From NCBI GenBank assembly GCA_033398695.1, contig CM065815.1:103320501-103384500 (forward strand): a DNA stretch of 64,000 bases, written 5' to 3'. The translations under genes were made by a program, and so were the position numbers. Below the pieces are notes generated by a model that searched no databases, was not told the DNA's origin, and saw only the letters and a list, made by a program, of their open reading frames with translations. This stretch comes from Orobanche coerulescens. Lineage: Eukaryota; Streptophyta; Magnoliopsida; Lamiales; Orobanchaceae. Positions 1 to 10,976 of the stretch are shown here, one piece after another; positions within the stretch are counted from its first letter, which is position 1; each line of letters begins with the position of its first letter.

Positions 1-1247
1 ACGAACCCATAGTAAATCCGACCCGTACTTGTTTCGAAACTTTCACCTTACTCCCATCATCGAGCCAATGTAACGCGTATGATTTTGGATGAGTAGTAGT
101 GATGAGTCCGAGCTTTGTCACCATATCGCTTGAAGCAACATTCGTACAACTTCCTCCATCGATTATCAAACTACACCATTTGTCTTTTATTTGACACTTG
201 GTGTGGAATATTTGATCTCGTTGCTCCGTGTCCCTCGAAACCGTCTTGACTTGTAAAGTGCGAAGGACTAGACTCGTGTCATAGTCCGGAGCATTGTAAG
301 CCTCACACTCCTCTTCTTCTTCGGTGTTTACATCAAACACGTCGCCGAGTCTTTCTTCTTCGTCCTCGGCCAATAATTCTTCCCGGGCCTCAAGAGCCTC
401 TCTTAGTGTCACCACCCGTTTGTTCGGACATGCATTTTGGTAATGGCCGAATCCTTGACACTTGAAACATCGTACCTTCGCCAAACTTGTTTCTTTGGGT
501 ACGTAGGGAGTCTTAGGTGCCGTGACAGGGACATGACTTGGTGTGGTGCTTTTAGTACCCGAACTCGAACCGGCACTTGGATTTCCGAATTTGGAAGGAA
601 ATTCGGGTCTTGAAAACTTCAATTTATTTTGGGCTTCTATCTTTATGCATAGTCCACATAAAGTATCGAAATCTTCATATGGATATAACTCCACCGTGTT
701 GGCTATGTTTTTATTTAAGCCACGTAAAAAACGGGACATCTTTTGTTCTTCGTTTTCTTCTAGCTCTCCCATCAAGACTAAACTTTCGAACTCTTCAATA
801 TATTCACCGATACTTAGTTTGCCTTGCATGAAGTCGGCAATCTTCCGGTATAAGGTTAACCGGTGTGATGTTGGCACATACCTCTTACGAAGTTTTCTTT
901 TTAAAGAATCCCACGAACGGATTTTTGCTTTTCCCTCCCGAGTTCTTCGCGTCTTTACTCCTTCGAACCAAAGAGAAGCACCCTTCCCTAACTTGAGAAT
1001 TGCAGATTTGCAACGCGTTTCTCGTTAAGGTCTTTGAATTCGAACATGCGTTCAATTTTCCGTTCCCACTCCAAATAAGCTTCGGGATCGGTACCTCCAA
1101 CGAACTCCGGAAGTTAGTTTACTTTAAACTCATCCGCATGGTGTATTTGACGTGCGTCATCCCCGCGTCTTGCTTGCATACGTGGTTCCGGTAGACCGCT
1201 TAGTGCATCCCGGAGTTTCATCAAGAAATCGGGATCGGAGAAATCCA
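1..1247 (-). pseudogene. Ty3/gypsy gag-protease, partial, cut by window edge
   Basis: Minus-strand gag-pol start of an LTR retrotransposon. Seen: an ATG at 1245-1247; a gag matrix-like stretch beginning LPEFVGG and YLEWERKIERMF; a CCHC zinc knuckle (CFKCQGFGHYQNACPNKR) near 425-485; then an acidic linker and an aspartic-protease active site with IDGGSCTNVAS near 135-165. The PBS and an LTR lie just right of it, which fixes the orientation. At least one in-frame stop (near 1115) and one frameshift (near 1010-1030) break the gag part; the rest is open. Reverse transcriptase would lie beyond base 1. Family knowledge: gag packages the RNA and protease cleaves the polyprotein. The LTR resembles those at 42651-49215, so this may be the pol-bearing relative of that gag-only family (inference). 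Confidence 0.85.
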
Positions 1248-1314
1248 TAACAAGAATCAAGAGATAGTTTTGAACAAGAAATCTTCAATAAAATTGCCAA
1301 GGAAATAGCCTTGA

Positions 1315-1326
1315 GCTCCGATGCCA
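1315..1326 (-). other. primer-binding site (tRNA-iMet type)
   Basis: On the minus strand this reads TGGCATCGGAGC, close to the plant initiator-Met PBS TGGTATCAGAGC. It lies 4 bases inside the LTR end at 1331. Confidence 0.75.
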
Positions 1327-1330
1327 CTAA

Positions 1331-1792
1331 TGATACGAATTACGTATTAAGATGAACGTAAATTCGCCGGAAAATGCAGCGGATATATTTTGTTACCTCA
1401 CAACACTCGTATATGTGTAACACTCGTAAGATATAACCGAAAGTAGGGCAATTCGGCTTACATAAACAAGAACAATATGAATGATTTATCAAACTAGACC
1501 TATAGTTTGATAAGATAATCTTTTCTCAAGACCTATTGAGAATCGATTCGATTAAAACTCGAAAACGCGTCGAATTATAACCAAGGTTTCGATGAAAAGC
1601 ATTCACCAAGAAAACACAAGTGTATTCTTATTTCTTCAACATACAATATCCATAATGAAAGCATCAACAAGACTACTTATAGCATGGTAGTCTTCTTAGC
1701 AACTAAGGAATCAAACAAGATCACATGATCTTGAAATGAAAAACAAAACACAAGATAAAATACAAGGGAATCAAATCAAAGGGAGGGGGAAT
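1331..1792 (-). repeat. LTR of the 1-1247 gypsy element (partial or interrupted)
   Basis: Begins TGATACGAATT next to the PBS. It shares blocks with the LTRs at 42651-49215, such as the AAGACCTATTGAGAATCGAT block and the AAACGCGTCGAAT block. It contains a TATA-like CTATAAGTAGTC on the minus strand near 1672-1690. The LTR stops where a second TGATACGAATT end starts at 1793, so it is probably interrupted by or recombined with the next LTR. Confidence 0.7.
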
Positions 1793-2889
1793 TGATACGA
1801 ATTACGTAAGTAATGCGTATGAAATACAACGGAAGATTATTATGTCTTGACAATTATCAAAGTATTACTCGAAAATTACAAGGGAATGACCGAAATTGAA
1901 TGGAGTTCGGCCGTGAGGTAGTAGTGTATACGGATTTGGATGTGTTTTATCGAACTAGACCTATAACTCGATAAAAGTAATCTCTTCTCAAGACCTATTG
2001 AGAATTGATCAAGTTAAAATCTCGAGACGCGTCGAAACAATAACTAAAGTTTGTTGAACTCGTTCAACGTATATTTCAAAGAAATACAAGGTTTATTACT
2101 TTCAAGATATCTTACAATCACCAAATGGACTACTATATATAGTAGTATAGAAGGATAATGATACAAAAACAACAAGAAAAAACGAGCCACCAAGCTTCCT
2201 CATGTTCGGCCGAAATGTGGTGTGGGGAGGAAAGATTTTGGACAATCTTCAAGTATCTTGGAATGTAATATGTATGACTTTGACATGTAGAAAAAGACTT
2301 GATGAAAGTCTTTATCCATGGGAAATTTCGGCCGATTTTGTGGGGAGACTTGGATGATTTATTTAGGACATGATCTTCATGGATCTTGGACTAGATAAGA
2401 TATGAAGATGGGGTCTTTATTTTTGTCTTGGCCGATTTTTAAAGAAGGTGGGGAAGGAGGATATCTTCATTATCTTGTGAAAGATATGAAGACAAGTAGG
2501 GTCCCTTTCAAGCATGATTTGTAGTAATGGTGGGGAAGGTATCTTAAGGTAGGGACAATATCAAAGGAAATCTTTGAAAGTGACATTCTTGAACAAAATG
2601 GTAGGGGGGGATGTGTTTGTGATGTGGGGGTGGAATCTTTGTGATGATCTTTGACAAAGATTTGTGAAGACCTTGTAATGAAAAGATAACAATTGTGACA
2701 AAATCTTCATGGTGTTGGGGAATGGGGCGGCCGAATGTAATTCATGACTTTAGTATGCATGGTGCATACTACGTATGCATGTCGACACGTCTACGTTATT
2801 CCGAGTCCGATCACTAAAATGCATTCCAATCTTCTTCATTCGGAATAGTCATTTTCGTATCATTCTTCGGAATAGTTTTTTTCGTATCA
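1793..2889 (-). repeat. second related LTR, possibly a solo LTR
   Basis: Starts TGATACGAATTACG and ends TTTCGTATCA, the same inverted ends as the neighbouring LTR and the 43-49 kb family. The right end holds two tandem terminators, each CGGAATAGT followed by TTCGTATCA, ending at about 2861 and 2889. One may belong to this LTR and the other to the LTR it interrupts. No clean TSD was found. Several direct repeats of a gatcttcat/gaagat type lie in the middle. No ORF of note. Confidence 0.65.
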
Positions 2890-3385
2890 ATTATATTGTA
2901 ATTATGAACATCAATTGAATAATGTATTTATTATTGCTATATTATTGTATATCACTGGCATCGTATTTTGGTATATAGAATAATAGTCCTTGTATTTGAG
3001 AGCAAACATTCTACCTCTTATGAAGATAAGGAGGCAGGTACATGAAGTGTTTAGGGCTTGAATGCTTAACCGGTTCGCAAGTTGATAAAACTATCTGGGC
3101 ATTAAGTTTATACAAGACCTGTATCACGTGTACCTTGACATAGATATTACCTGTCTTCACTAAGGGTTAGTGGGAGCACACGTTATAGGTATACTAATGG
3201 GATTAGTATACTCGAACTCGATTCATCTCGATTCGGTCACATGGATTTCACTCTAGGATAGTGAATGACTGATCGAAAGGTTGTGATAGGTATATGTGAA
3301 CCATTGACTTAAGGATTCAGTAGGAGATGTGCTTGTGACATTTAATCATTAGAGTTGTTCGATCTAATAAGTAGTTGGTGTGCTC
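2890..3385. repeat. unassigned repeat-like DNA, left part (continues at 6032)
   Basis: AT-rich noncoding sequence that continues after the solo LTR, as the shared TGCTC duplication shows. The style, ending near 6994 in ACCCAACA, suggests an old LTR, but I could not find its start, PBS or PPT. No coding capacity seen. Confidence 0.4.
3381..3385. repeat. 5-bp TSD TGCTC (left copy)
   Basis: Matches 6027-6031 exactly and flanks the solo LTR. Confidence 0.9.
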
Positions 3386-6026
3386 TGTAACACCCCAAAC
3401 TAGGCGGATATTACAGTGCCGTGGACCCCCGACTGGAACCCACCAGGCGAATGAAAACGGATGAATTACACAGGGTAAATGTAGTACCGAACCACATTAC
3501 AACATCAATTACTCCGATTAGGAGTTTCATACAACACACCCAGGATAAAATAGAATACATGTGTATTTTATGTGACGATAAAATACACAACACTGAATGA
3601 AATGAGTATTCAAACGGAATGTCTGCAGCGGAATAAATAAAGAAAACATAAATGACTGAATAAATGACTGAGCAATTCGGGGCCCCCTTCTAGTATCATT
3701 GGGACTCCTCGCCAACGTGCTCTCCCCGTGCCTTTGCCTTGCCATGACACGAGAAACAAATATCCCCAAACGGGTCGCTTATACAGAACAACAATCCTCC
3801 AGAGTTGAATAAACACAATCATATAAATATGTAGTATAAACCACAAGTTCGATTAAAGTGAAGCGGTTAGATTATAACCCAATCTTGTTGAAAACATACG
3901 CAATCAAACATGCTGTATGAATCAACTAATAGTACGGCTCAAAGGGTGGCGCCACACTACGCCCGGGATGGAAATGTGTCCGTGCCCAAGCCACCAACGA
4001 GTATCGATCGAATACCCGTGTGGTCTTGTACCTAATCAGTCTCACGAAGCAATCGACTGCACACACCCAATGTGAGGCCAACAACCAACACACGACATAA
4101 ATGTGCCCGACATGAAAATCCTACACATACCACCCGGCACGCCAGTATGACCCGGAATGCCACGATATAACAAAAGTGACATCGGAAACGAATAATGACT
4201 CACCGAGATAAAATGATAGTGAAATGAATGATAGCTCAACAAAATGATTGGAACCGCTGCTCCTTGTGATCAAGTGATTAATTGACAATGACAAGTTTTA
4301 ATACGGTTAACACAATGATGAATGAGTTACGATTATGAATGAACAACAACAAAAGGAAATGAATATCCTTATAACTGAGTAAGAATCAACTTACACAATA
4401 CCGGTGACAATTATCCTTCCACGAACAACGTCCTAATTGAAATATCGGTCGCTCGGACAACCTTGAATTATACAATATCCAACAACTCGTTCAATATACG
4501 AATCAAACACAAATATAACGAACTCAAAACGTCGATACGATTAAACTAAGTTCATTGGGGCATTATATCGAATACATTGTGGCCAAACTCTGGTTGTTTA
4601 CAATCAAATCTCAATAAGCCACTATCAATTCCCCCAAGAAGTGTTTCAAACCAACAAACATCTTCCGAATGATCAATAATCCAAAATGAATATCCGAAAA
4701 CGTGATTATAACGACAATTAATCGAAAACCCCCAATTTCAACTCGATAATCAAAGTGTTCTTGAATAATCCTTCAATAATCCAATGAATCCTTATACAAA
4801 CTCATAATCATATACATATCCCTTCATATAACATGATTATAATGTCCAAAACATCATATCTCAACATAGAATCGAAATCCAAGGTGTTGAAGAAATTACC
4901 TCTTGAAGATCCAATCACTTCGATCCGAAGAACACGAGTTTAAACGAGTATCTAAGCTTCCCAAATGAATGAAGATGATGAAAATTACACACTCAAGTGA
5001 TTGATGATTGCAAAATCTCTCCCTCAACCCTCTCTCTCGGATGAAGATGGAAAAATGAAGAAGTGAGGAAAAATGACCCGGCCAAGACCTTAAATACTGT
5101 CGGAAGTTACGGCCGTAACTCGGCCCTCTTACGGCCGTAACATTCCAAGTCAACGGCCTTACGGCCGTAACCGGCCAACTCGTATGGCCGTAACTCGTCT
5201 TCGTCCGAAAGCCTGCCGACAGACTTACGGCCGTAACCGCTCCTGAGTTACGAGCGTAACCTGCCTTCGTCAAAAACACCCGTCGGCATCCTTACGGCCG
5301 TACCGCACACCTTACGGTCGTAACTCGGATGATACGGCCGTATCCGGCCAACCTTACGGGCGTAACCCGCCTTTGTCAAAAATGGCCAGACATCCTGCCT
5401 GCAGCGTACGGCCGTATCCGACCAAGCCTTACGGCCGTACCTGCCTCGACTTACGGCCGTATGCCGCAACCCTTACGGCCGTAAGTCACCCTTGGTCGAC
5501 AACACCCAAAATTTACGAACACCACTTACGGCCGTATCCAACCCACCTTACGGCCGTAACTTACCTTCGGCCAAAATGCCTGGGCAGCCTGCTGGACAAC
5601 TTACGGCCAGAATCGCCACTTACTACCGTACCCGCTGAACTTACGGCCGTATCCCAGAACCTTACGGCCGTAACTCAATGCTGGCCAAGGTGGATTAATC
5701 CGATAACTCCAATTCCTCGTTACGACTGATGAATGATCCGACATACCATACGAATGTGGAAGTGAACAAGTCTAACACGAGCCAAAGATGATACTCCCAG
5801 TACAAGGCTATCAATCACAATGAAAATGATAATACTCCCGTCTCAATATAAAAACGGAGATAAAATGACGATCGGTAACTGATATACGATTACAACATGC
5901 CAACATTGAACGCAAATGAGTGATTCATGAATGATGAGTGATTATTAATGAGTGAGAATTACTGAGTGACAAATACAGACTGATAATTACTGAATGAAAA
6001 TGAATGAATTACAACCGGGTATTACA
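3386..6026 (-). mobile_element. solo Ty3/gypsy (Tekay/Del-type) LTR
   Basis: A 2641-bp unit with ends TGTAACACCCC and CGGGTATTACA, the same termini as the LTRs at 17864, 51231 and 57289. It is flanked by a perfect TGCTC duplication and has no internal region, so it is a solo LTR left by LTR-LTR recombination. Orientation is inferred from those relatives: their PBS and PPT show that the TGTAATACCCG end is the LTR start, here on the minus strand. Its U3 carries an array of TTACGGCCGTAA palindromes (5107-5673), and a TATA-like GTATTTAAGG lies just past it on the minus strand (near 5090-5100). Short reading frames through the array are composition artefacts. Confidence 0.9.
5107..5673 (-). promoter_or_regulatory. 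array of TTACGGCCGTAA palindromes in LTR U3
   Basis: About 20 copies of a 12-bp palindrome TTACGGCCGTAA, some with one or two changes, spaced roughly 20-35 bp apart by unrelated sequence. The array lies between the LTR start (minus-strand sense) and a TATA-like element, so it sits in the promoter region of U3. It occupies the position held by TAGCGYRCGCTA arrays in the related LTRs at 19218, 53609 and 59671. Binding factor unknown. Confidence 0.85.
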
Positions 6027-6031
6027 TGCTC
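6027..6031. repeat. 5-bp TSD TGCTC (right copy)
   Basis: Right copy of the duplication made when the gypsy LTR element inserted. Confidence 0.9.
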
Positions 6032-7303
6032 AACCTCGAAGTGCAACTTAGTGGGCAAGAAGCAGTCTCTACTAAATAACAAGATAGGATTCTTCCTCTT
6101 GTATGTGTGCAGGTAAATATCCTATGCGGTTAGTGGCAAATGAGATTTTAAGTATTTGGCCAAAGCATTTAGAGATGGTTGTATTTGATATACGAGAGCT
6201 TGGTGATTTCGATTTGCATTAACAAATGCATAGAGTCAAGTTACAATAGGGTTTGACATTACCGTGACCCTTGTACATTATCGAGATATATGGTTGAAGA
6301 GTTTATACGTATATGGTATACATAACGTAATGGTTTTTTGGATTTATCTGTATACTGGCTAGGTGGTGTTAACACTCATTGGATCCTGCCAATGAGAATT
6401 GAGAAGAACCTACAGAGTCGTGGCGCATGAATTAACGATTGATTATATTTAGCTTACTCTCTTTTGATTAATATTGGACATTAGATGTTTAATTTAATTT
6501 ATTAGATAAATTAAACTGGTCTGGTGAATTAAATAAATTATTGGGTAATTAATTTTATTCATCTTATTTCTTAGATAATTTATATTTAATATAATTAATT
6601 GATTATATTAATTAAAGGTCCGATCAAGGACCAAAAACGAATTGAAACCTCATAATTGAGACTTTGCCCCCCCCCCCCCCAAACATGGTGACTTATCACC
6701 ATGTTTTGGAATCATTATTATATTTGATGTGATAATTTGGGGAATTTTATTATACATTGTGTATAATTAAAAGTGCAAGGCTTTTCGCATGAGGCGAGGT
6801 GTGAGGTATTTTTATCTTATAAGAACAATATCATCCTCATTCGTGTATCATTATTTTATTTATTAAAAACTAATAATCTAATCTACTTATCTACTTACAA
6901 AAGAGTTGAGTCTCACAATAGTGGTTGTTCTTGAACTCTTTTTTTATATCTTCGAGAGTATTCTCTCACGTAGATCCAGGTGTACTGTACCCAACAAATC
7001 TTCTTTGACTTCACAGTAGGGTCGACTGAAAATATGCAGAGGGTGCTTCTCGATTTTCTCTCTAATTTTTGGAATATATTTTGTATTTTAGGAAAAATAA
7101 TGTATTATCTAAATTATGGATAAAAACACAAGTCAAGATCCACCATTAAATACTGTGTAAAAATCAACAATCCGCTTGACTGTACTGTGTAATTCGACCT
7201 CCCCAGCTAGTCTATTTATAGACATTATGGGATATTCTATGGATCTCAAGGATTATGGCAAGGAGTCACAGTAGACATCAATCTTCTATATTAAGATTTT
7301 CCT
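6032..7303. repeat. unassigned repeat-like DNA, right part
   Basis: Continuation of the sequence interrupted at 3386. It is AT-rich and noncoding, with a run of 14 C at 6667-6680 and a LTR-like end ACCCAACA near 6994. From 7000 to 7300 I see nothing I can name. Confidence 0.35.
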
Positions 7304-7460
7304 TGTTGGGTTGATACCGCCACCAGAAGGGGGTTTTGATAGTGGGGTTAAGAATATAGAATCCTTTTGTGATTGTGGAAGCGATAAAGTACGGAATGTA
7401 AATGACACAACGATATATAGAGGTTCAGCAACGTGCTTACGTCCTCTCTCCTTATCTTTT
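7304..7460 (-). repeat. copia-type LTR, left part (split by nested element)
   Basis: Begins TGTTGGG and contains the GCGGAAGC..AATAGAGGTTC..CTACGTCCTCTCTC type end found in the LTRs at 35486 and 38623. It is interrupted at 7461 by a complete small LTR element and resumes at 9345. No PBS or gag follows on the left, so this is a solo LTR or an old fragment. Confidence 0.65.
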
Positions 7461-7797
7461 TGATGCAGCAAGCGGAAGCATAAATGTATTAATCCGTTGA
7501 TTCTTAGAATATCCGGATGAACACACAAACGTGGTTAACGTTTAATTCCGTTGATTCGATATGAATACCGGAAGAACAACGATAAAAACACGACAAAAGG
7601 GATAAAACCCAATATATTTCTATTTCATCAAAAAGCCCCTCTACCAATGACCCTAAGACGCCTATTTATAACATAAAACTAGGGTTTAAGGCGTGTAAGC
7701 CCTAAAAGCCCAACTCATTAACAACTAATTAAAACATAATTAAAACCCTAAACAATAGGATATACATAATAATATAAATACAATCTAATCTCCATCA
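7461..7797 (-). repeat. 3' LTR of small element
   Basis: Near-identical to 9008-9344. The downstream LTR in element sense. Confidence 0.9.
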
Positions 7798-9079
7798 TTC
7801 TCTCCCTCTTTGAAAAGATTCGTCCTCGAATCTGAATGAATCTAATCTCCACCAGTATGAGTGAGGCGAAAGCACGTTCATCTTCAGAGAAACCAAAATT
7901 CATCAATATCTCACGAAACTTGACTTCAAAAATATCTGCAGTACGTATATGGCCCAAAGTTTTGAGACGATAAGCACTTGCAGTTTTCAAAGAAGTACCA
8001 AAATAACCATCATTTTTTATGAAGAAATAATAGTTATCAACTCCATCTGAACCGAATTGTTCACTAGAAAAATGCCTAAGCTCAATCTCTGTAATAAATA
8101 AAAGCCCAGCATATCGGTACTCACCATTCTCAACACAACAAGGCCCATCATAAGGACTACTTTTCTGAATAGGCCCAAGTTCATCATTCATGAGAAAAGA
8201 CCCAAATTTTGCAATTATGGCATTCGGCCCAGTACCTTTGAGGATGGTGCGTCCGTTGACTAGGGTATCCAAAATAAGTGCTGCGACATCATCTTCATCA
8301 TGCGAAGACAAAACGGCGCAAACAAAACTAGCGGTGGTGTAGGGCGGTTTCCGGTGATTGAAGTCATCGTCTTCTTCGTCATGTGGATGCACGGCTTGCT
8401 GCTTTATAGTGGAGAGGCAATATGGCGTGCGATGAGTGAAGTTGTCGCAGGTTGTGTGGTGGGTGGCGGTGGGCGGCTGAAGGCCCGACGTTACAGGTGT
8501 GACTGCGTGGAAGAGGTGTCGAACAGTGAATGACGGTGGCACGATGCTAGACGGTAATGTGATGATTGGAATCGGGATGCCTGAGTTAGGCCGAAGCGTT
8601 GGTTGGTGGTGTGAATCCAGATCTGATGGTAGTGATGGGATGATGGCGTGGACGTTGGTTGAGTGGCGGGTGGTTATGGATTGTTGGGTATTGATGACGG
8701 AGGATGAACTGTGGAGTGATGGTGGTGATTGAGTAATGGGGCAAACAGGCGGTATGATAGGGGCTCGATCTGAATGTGGCGGTGGTGGTGGGGTGGGCGG
8801 ATCTAGATCTGGTGGCGCATTTGGGGCGGCAACCAAGGCTGCCAAAATCGGAGATGGTGGCGGCAAGATCGCCAACGAATCTGGTTTGTCATGTTGACAG
8901 TAGCTATCGAAAATTCCATCGATAGCAGGAGCCCATTGAGACCACAGAAAATTAAATTCCTCCTCTATCGATGAACCCACAGAATCGTTATGACTCCTGA
9001 TACCAACTGATGCAGCAAGCGGAAGCATAAATGTATTAATCCATTGATTCTTAGAATATACGGATGAATACACAAACAT
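7748..9079 (-). CDS. 443-codon ORF of small LTR element, unknown function
   Basis: An unbroken minus-strand frame that starts inside the 5' LTR (ATG at 9077-9079, another near 9030), crosses the PBS, fills the internal region and ends in the 3' LTR. If translation starts inside the internal region there is no early ATG, so the true start is unclear. Order: a short acidic N-part; a long Pro/Ser/Thr-rich low-complexity middle (a PPTPPPPP run near residue 95); an acidic HDEEDDD stretch; and a compact C-terminal domain with NYYFFIKNDGYF and YRLKTLGHIRTADIFEVKF. The last segment closely matches the end of the 389-codon ORFs at 43916 and 46656, although the LTRs are unrelated. No zinc knuckle or catalytic motif seen. 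I do not recognise a described family. Confidence 0.7.
   Translation of the reverse strand: MFVYSSVYSKNQWINTFMLPLAASVGIRSHNDSVGSSIEEEFNFLWSQWAPAIDGIFDSYCQHDKPDSLAILPPPSPILAALVAAPNAPPDLDPPTPPPPPHSDRAPIIPPVCPITQSPPSLHSSSSVINTQQSITTRHSTNVHAIIPSLPSDLDSHHQPTLRPNSGIPIPIITLPSSIVPPSFTVRHLFHAVTPVTSGLQPPTATHHTTCDNFTHRTPYCLSTIKQQAVHPHDEEDDDFNHRKPPYTTASFVCAVLSSHDEDDVAALILDTLVNGRTILKGTGPNAIIAKFGSFLMNDELGPIQKSSPYDGPCCVENGEYRYAGLLFITEIELRHFSSEQFGSDGVDNYYFFIKNDGYFGTSLKTASAYRLKTLGHIRTADIFEVKFREILMNFGFSEDERAFASLILVEIRFIQIRGRIFSKRERMMEIRLYLYYYVYPIV
8994..9005 (-). other. primer-binding site
   Basis: Minus-strand TGGTATCAGGAG, two bases inside the 5' LTR end. It is near the initiator-Met type TGGTATCAGAGC. Confidence 0.8.
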
Positions 9080-9344
9080 GGTTAACGTTTAATTCCGTTG
9101 ATTCGATATGAATACCGGAAGAACAACGATAAAAACACGACAAAAGGGATAAAACCCAATATATTTCTATTTCATCAAAAAGCCCCTCTACCAATGACCC
9201 TAAGACGCCTATTTATAACATAAAACTAGGGTTTAAGGCGTGTAAGCCCTAAAAGCCCAACTCATTAACAACTAATTAAAACATAATTAAAACCCTAAAC
9301 AATAGGATATAAATAATAATATAAATACAATCTAATCTCCATCA
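9008..9344 (-). repeat. 5' LTR of small element
   Basis: Upstream LTR in element sense. Differs from 7461-7797 by only a few substitutions by eye, so the insertion is fairly young. Confidence 0.9.
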
Positions 9345-10303
9345 ATTTTTCTATTGGCTCAAGGTAAACGTTTCTGCCTTGTCTTCTATCGGTCCAAGAT
9401 AAACCGTTACAATCTTGTCTTTATCTCGGTCCAAGATAAACTGTTTTCCTTTTCTATCGGATAAGGAATCAACCTTTCTAGTTTTATATTAGCACTAGAA
9501 AAACCTCACTTGGATTTATATTATGATTCTAACAATGCCGGATCCACGACCCTAATAACACCTAATCAAATCTCCAATCCTTTCTTTTCTCTCGTGTATG
9601 GTTGAGTGAATAAACACTCGAACTCTTATCAATTAAGCTCGATTACAACAACAATAATATTTATAATGTACATCAGATGTATAGCAATTTGCTTGAAGTT
9701 GTTGTGTTAAATAATACTAAATGCTTTGGTATTTATACGCTCCAAAGCCTAACTAGTCGTTGCTCCATGTTTTTCTTTAGCGTGCGCTATACACATGTAG
9801 TACGTTAACTATTACATATCTGTTGCATTCAGTTAACCTTCTAGAATAAATCCAATGGATTGATTGTTTGCATTTGAACATTCATTGCTTACGTTAATGA
9901 TCTCATGTAGCATACGTTAACTTTGAATATTGCATACGTTATACCTTCCACTTATCTTGCGTTAACATGTGACTGTCGTACTTGTTGACCTTCTAGAATC
10001 AATCAACGAGCAGATATTTCAAACTCAGCATACGTTAACATCCTGGTATTACGTGCGTTAAAAATTCTACATTGTGTGCGCTAGTCTTCATACTAGCGTG
10101 CGTTATCTGCTTGTCTGTCATCGTCTTTTGTTCTGACTTGATTACTAGCGTGCACTAATATAGCTTGTTAGCATGCGCTAACTTTGTTCTTCTATCCAGC
10201 TTCTCATCTTCGACTCTTGATGTTGAGTAATTGTTGTTTTTCTTTATTCGACAACACATCATCAAAACCTTTTTATAATTATATGAAATAGAATATTCCA
10301 ACA
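9345..10303 (-). repeat. copia-type LTR, right part
   Basis: Resumes the LTR interrupted at 7461. It shares the CTATCGGTCCAAG..GATAAGGAATCAACC and AACAATGCCGGAT blocks with the LTRs at 35486 and 38623 and ends AATATTCCAACA, the LTR start on the minus strand. A TATA box (minus-strand TATAAAT, 9731-9737) follows the motif array at 9777-10182. No matching TSD was found at 7304 and 10303. Confidence 0.75.
9777..10182 (-). promoter_or_regulatory. degenerate TAGCGTGCGCTA motif array in copia LTR U3
   Basis: A dozen or so variants such as TTAGCGTGCGCTAT, CATACGTTAAC, CTAGCGTGCGTTAT and TTAGCATGCGCTAAC at short irregular spacing, directly upstream (minus-strand sense) of the TATA box at 9731. More decayed than the arrays at 36048 and 39185. 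Confidence 0.75.
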
Positions 10304-10976
10304 TCTTATTATGATTGGGTCCACTACTATTAATACAGTCAACTAATGAATCGATATTCGATTCCCACCAAATCTCAATTTGCAAAATTGGGGCTCCTTT
10401 TTGATCTAATTACTTTTCGTATTTGAGATATCAAATGCTAACTAAATAATTAATTTAAGCTATTGACAGCCTCAATTAATTGATTTCTCAATAGCCTTAA
10501 TTAATTAGTTTCTTATCCAAGAGTAGTACACTCAACTTTATTATTATAGCAAAATTATTTCACCTTCATGTTTAATGTAATAATTATTTACGATCTCCCA
10601 GGGGGATATCACCAAACTGCACGAGCCGGGACATAATTTTTAGCTATAATATTAACTGTCATATAAATAATATTATTGCCAAAATATCGAGCATATGGAG
10701 TTGAATAATGTGACTCACCAATGATAAATCAAAGCAACATATATTATAAATACACAATTAGATGTTATATACTAGAATTAAGAAATCATAATGTCCGACA
10801 TTACATTCTTCTTATAGTCCGTACAGAAGAAACTATCTCACTGCGATCTAATTCAACGTATTCAAATACGTAATATGGATCGATTTTTCTATTTTCTTAG
10901 TTTTTCTATTCTTTTGAACATCCCCATGCTTAAATACTTAAACATGAGTTGGCAGAATATCTGTTGACCTTATTCA
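10304..10976. other. AT-rich intergenic sequence
   Basis: No ORF, LTR end or terminal inverted repeat that I could support. Confidence 0.4.

Larger units (their letters stand above)
7461..9344 (-). mobile_element. complete small LTR retrotransposon, pol-less, 1884 bp
   Basis: Two direct repeats of equal length (337 bp each, 7461-7797 and 9008-9344) with TG..CA ends (TGATGCAGCA and CTCCATCA) enclose 1.2 kb. A PBS, TGGTATCAGGAG on the minus strand, touches the right repeat (8994-9005). A purine tract, CAAAGAGGGAGAGAA on the minus strand, touches the left one (7798-7812). Orientation is therefore minus. Flanks are CTTTT and ATTTT, a TSD with one mismatch. The size is that of a TRIM or small TR-GAG-like element. 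The only ORF is the 443-codon frame described separately. There is no protease, RT or integrase, so movement must depend on another element. Confidence 0.9.

Noticed and set aside
5248..5729. Frames of 73-127 codons over the TTACGGCCGTAA array
   Set aside because: Noncoding LTR U3; open frames come from the repeated palindrome.
8300..8732. Plus-strand frames of 77 codons each within the small LTR element
   Set aside because: Shadow frames of the 443-codon minus-strand ORF.
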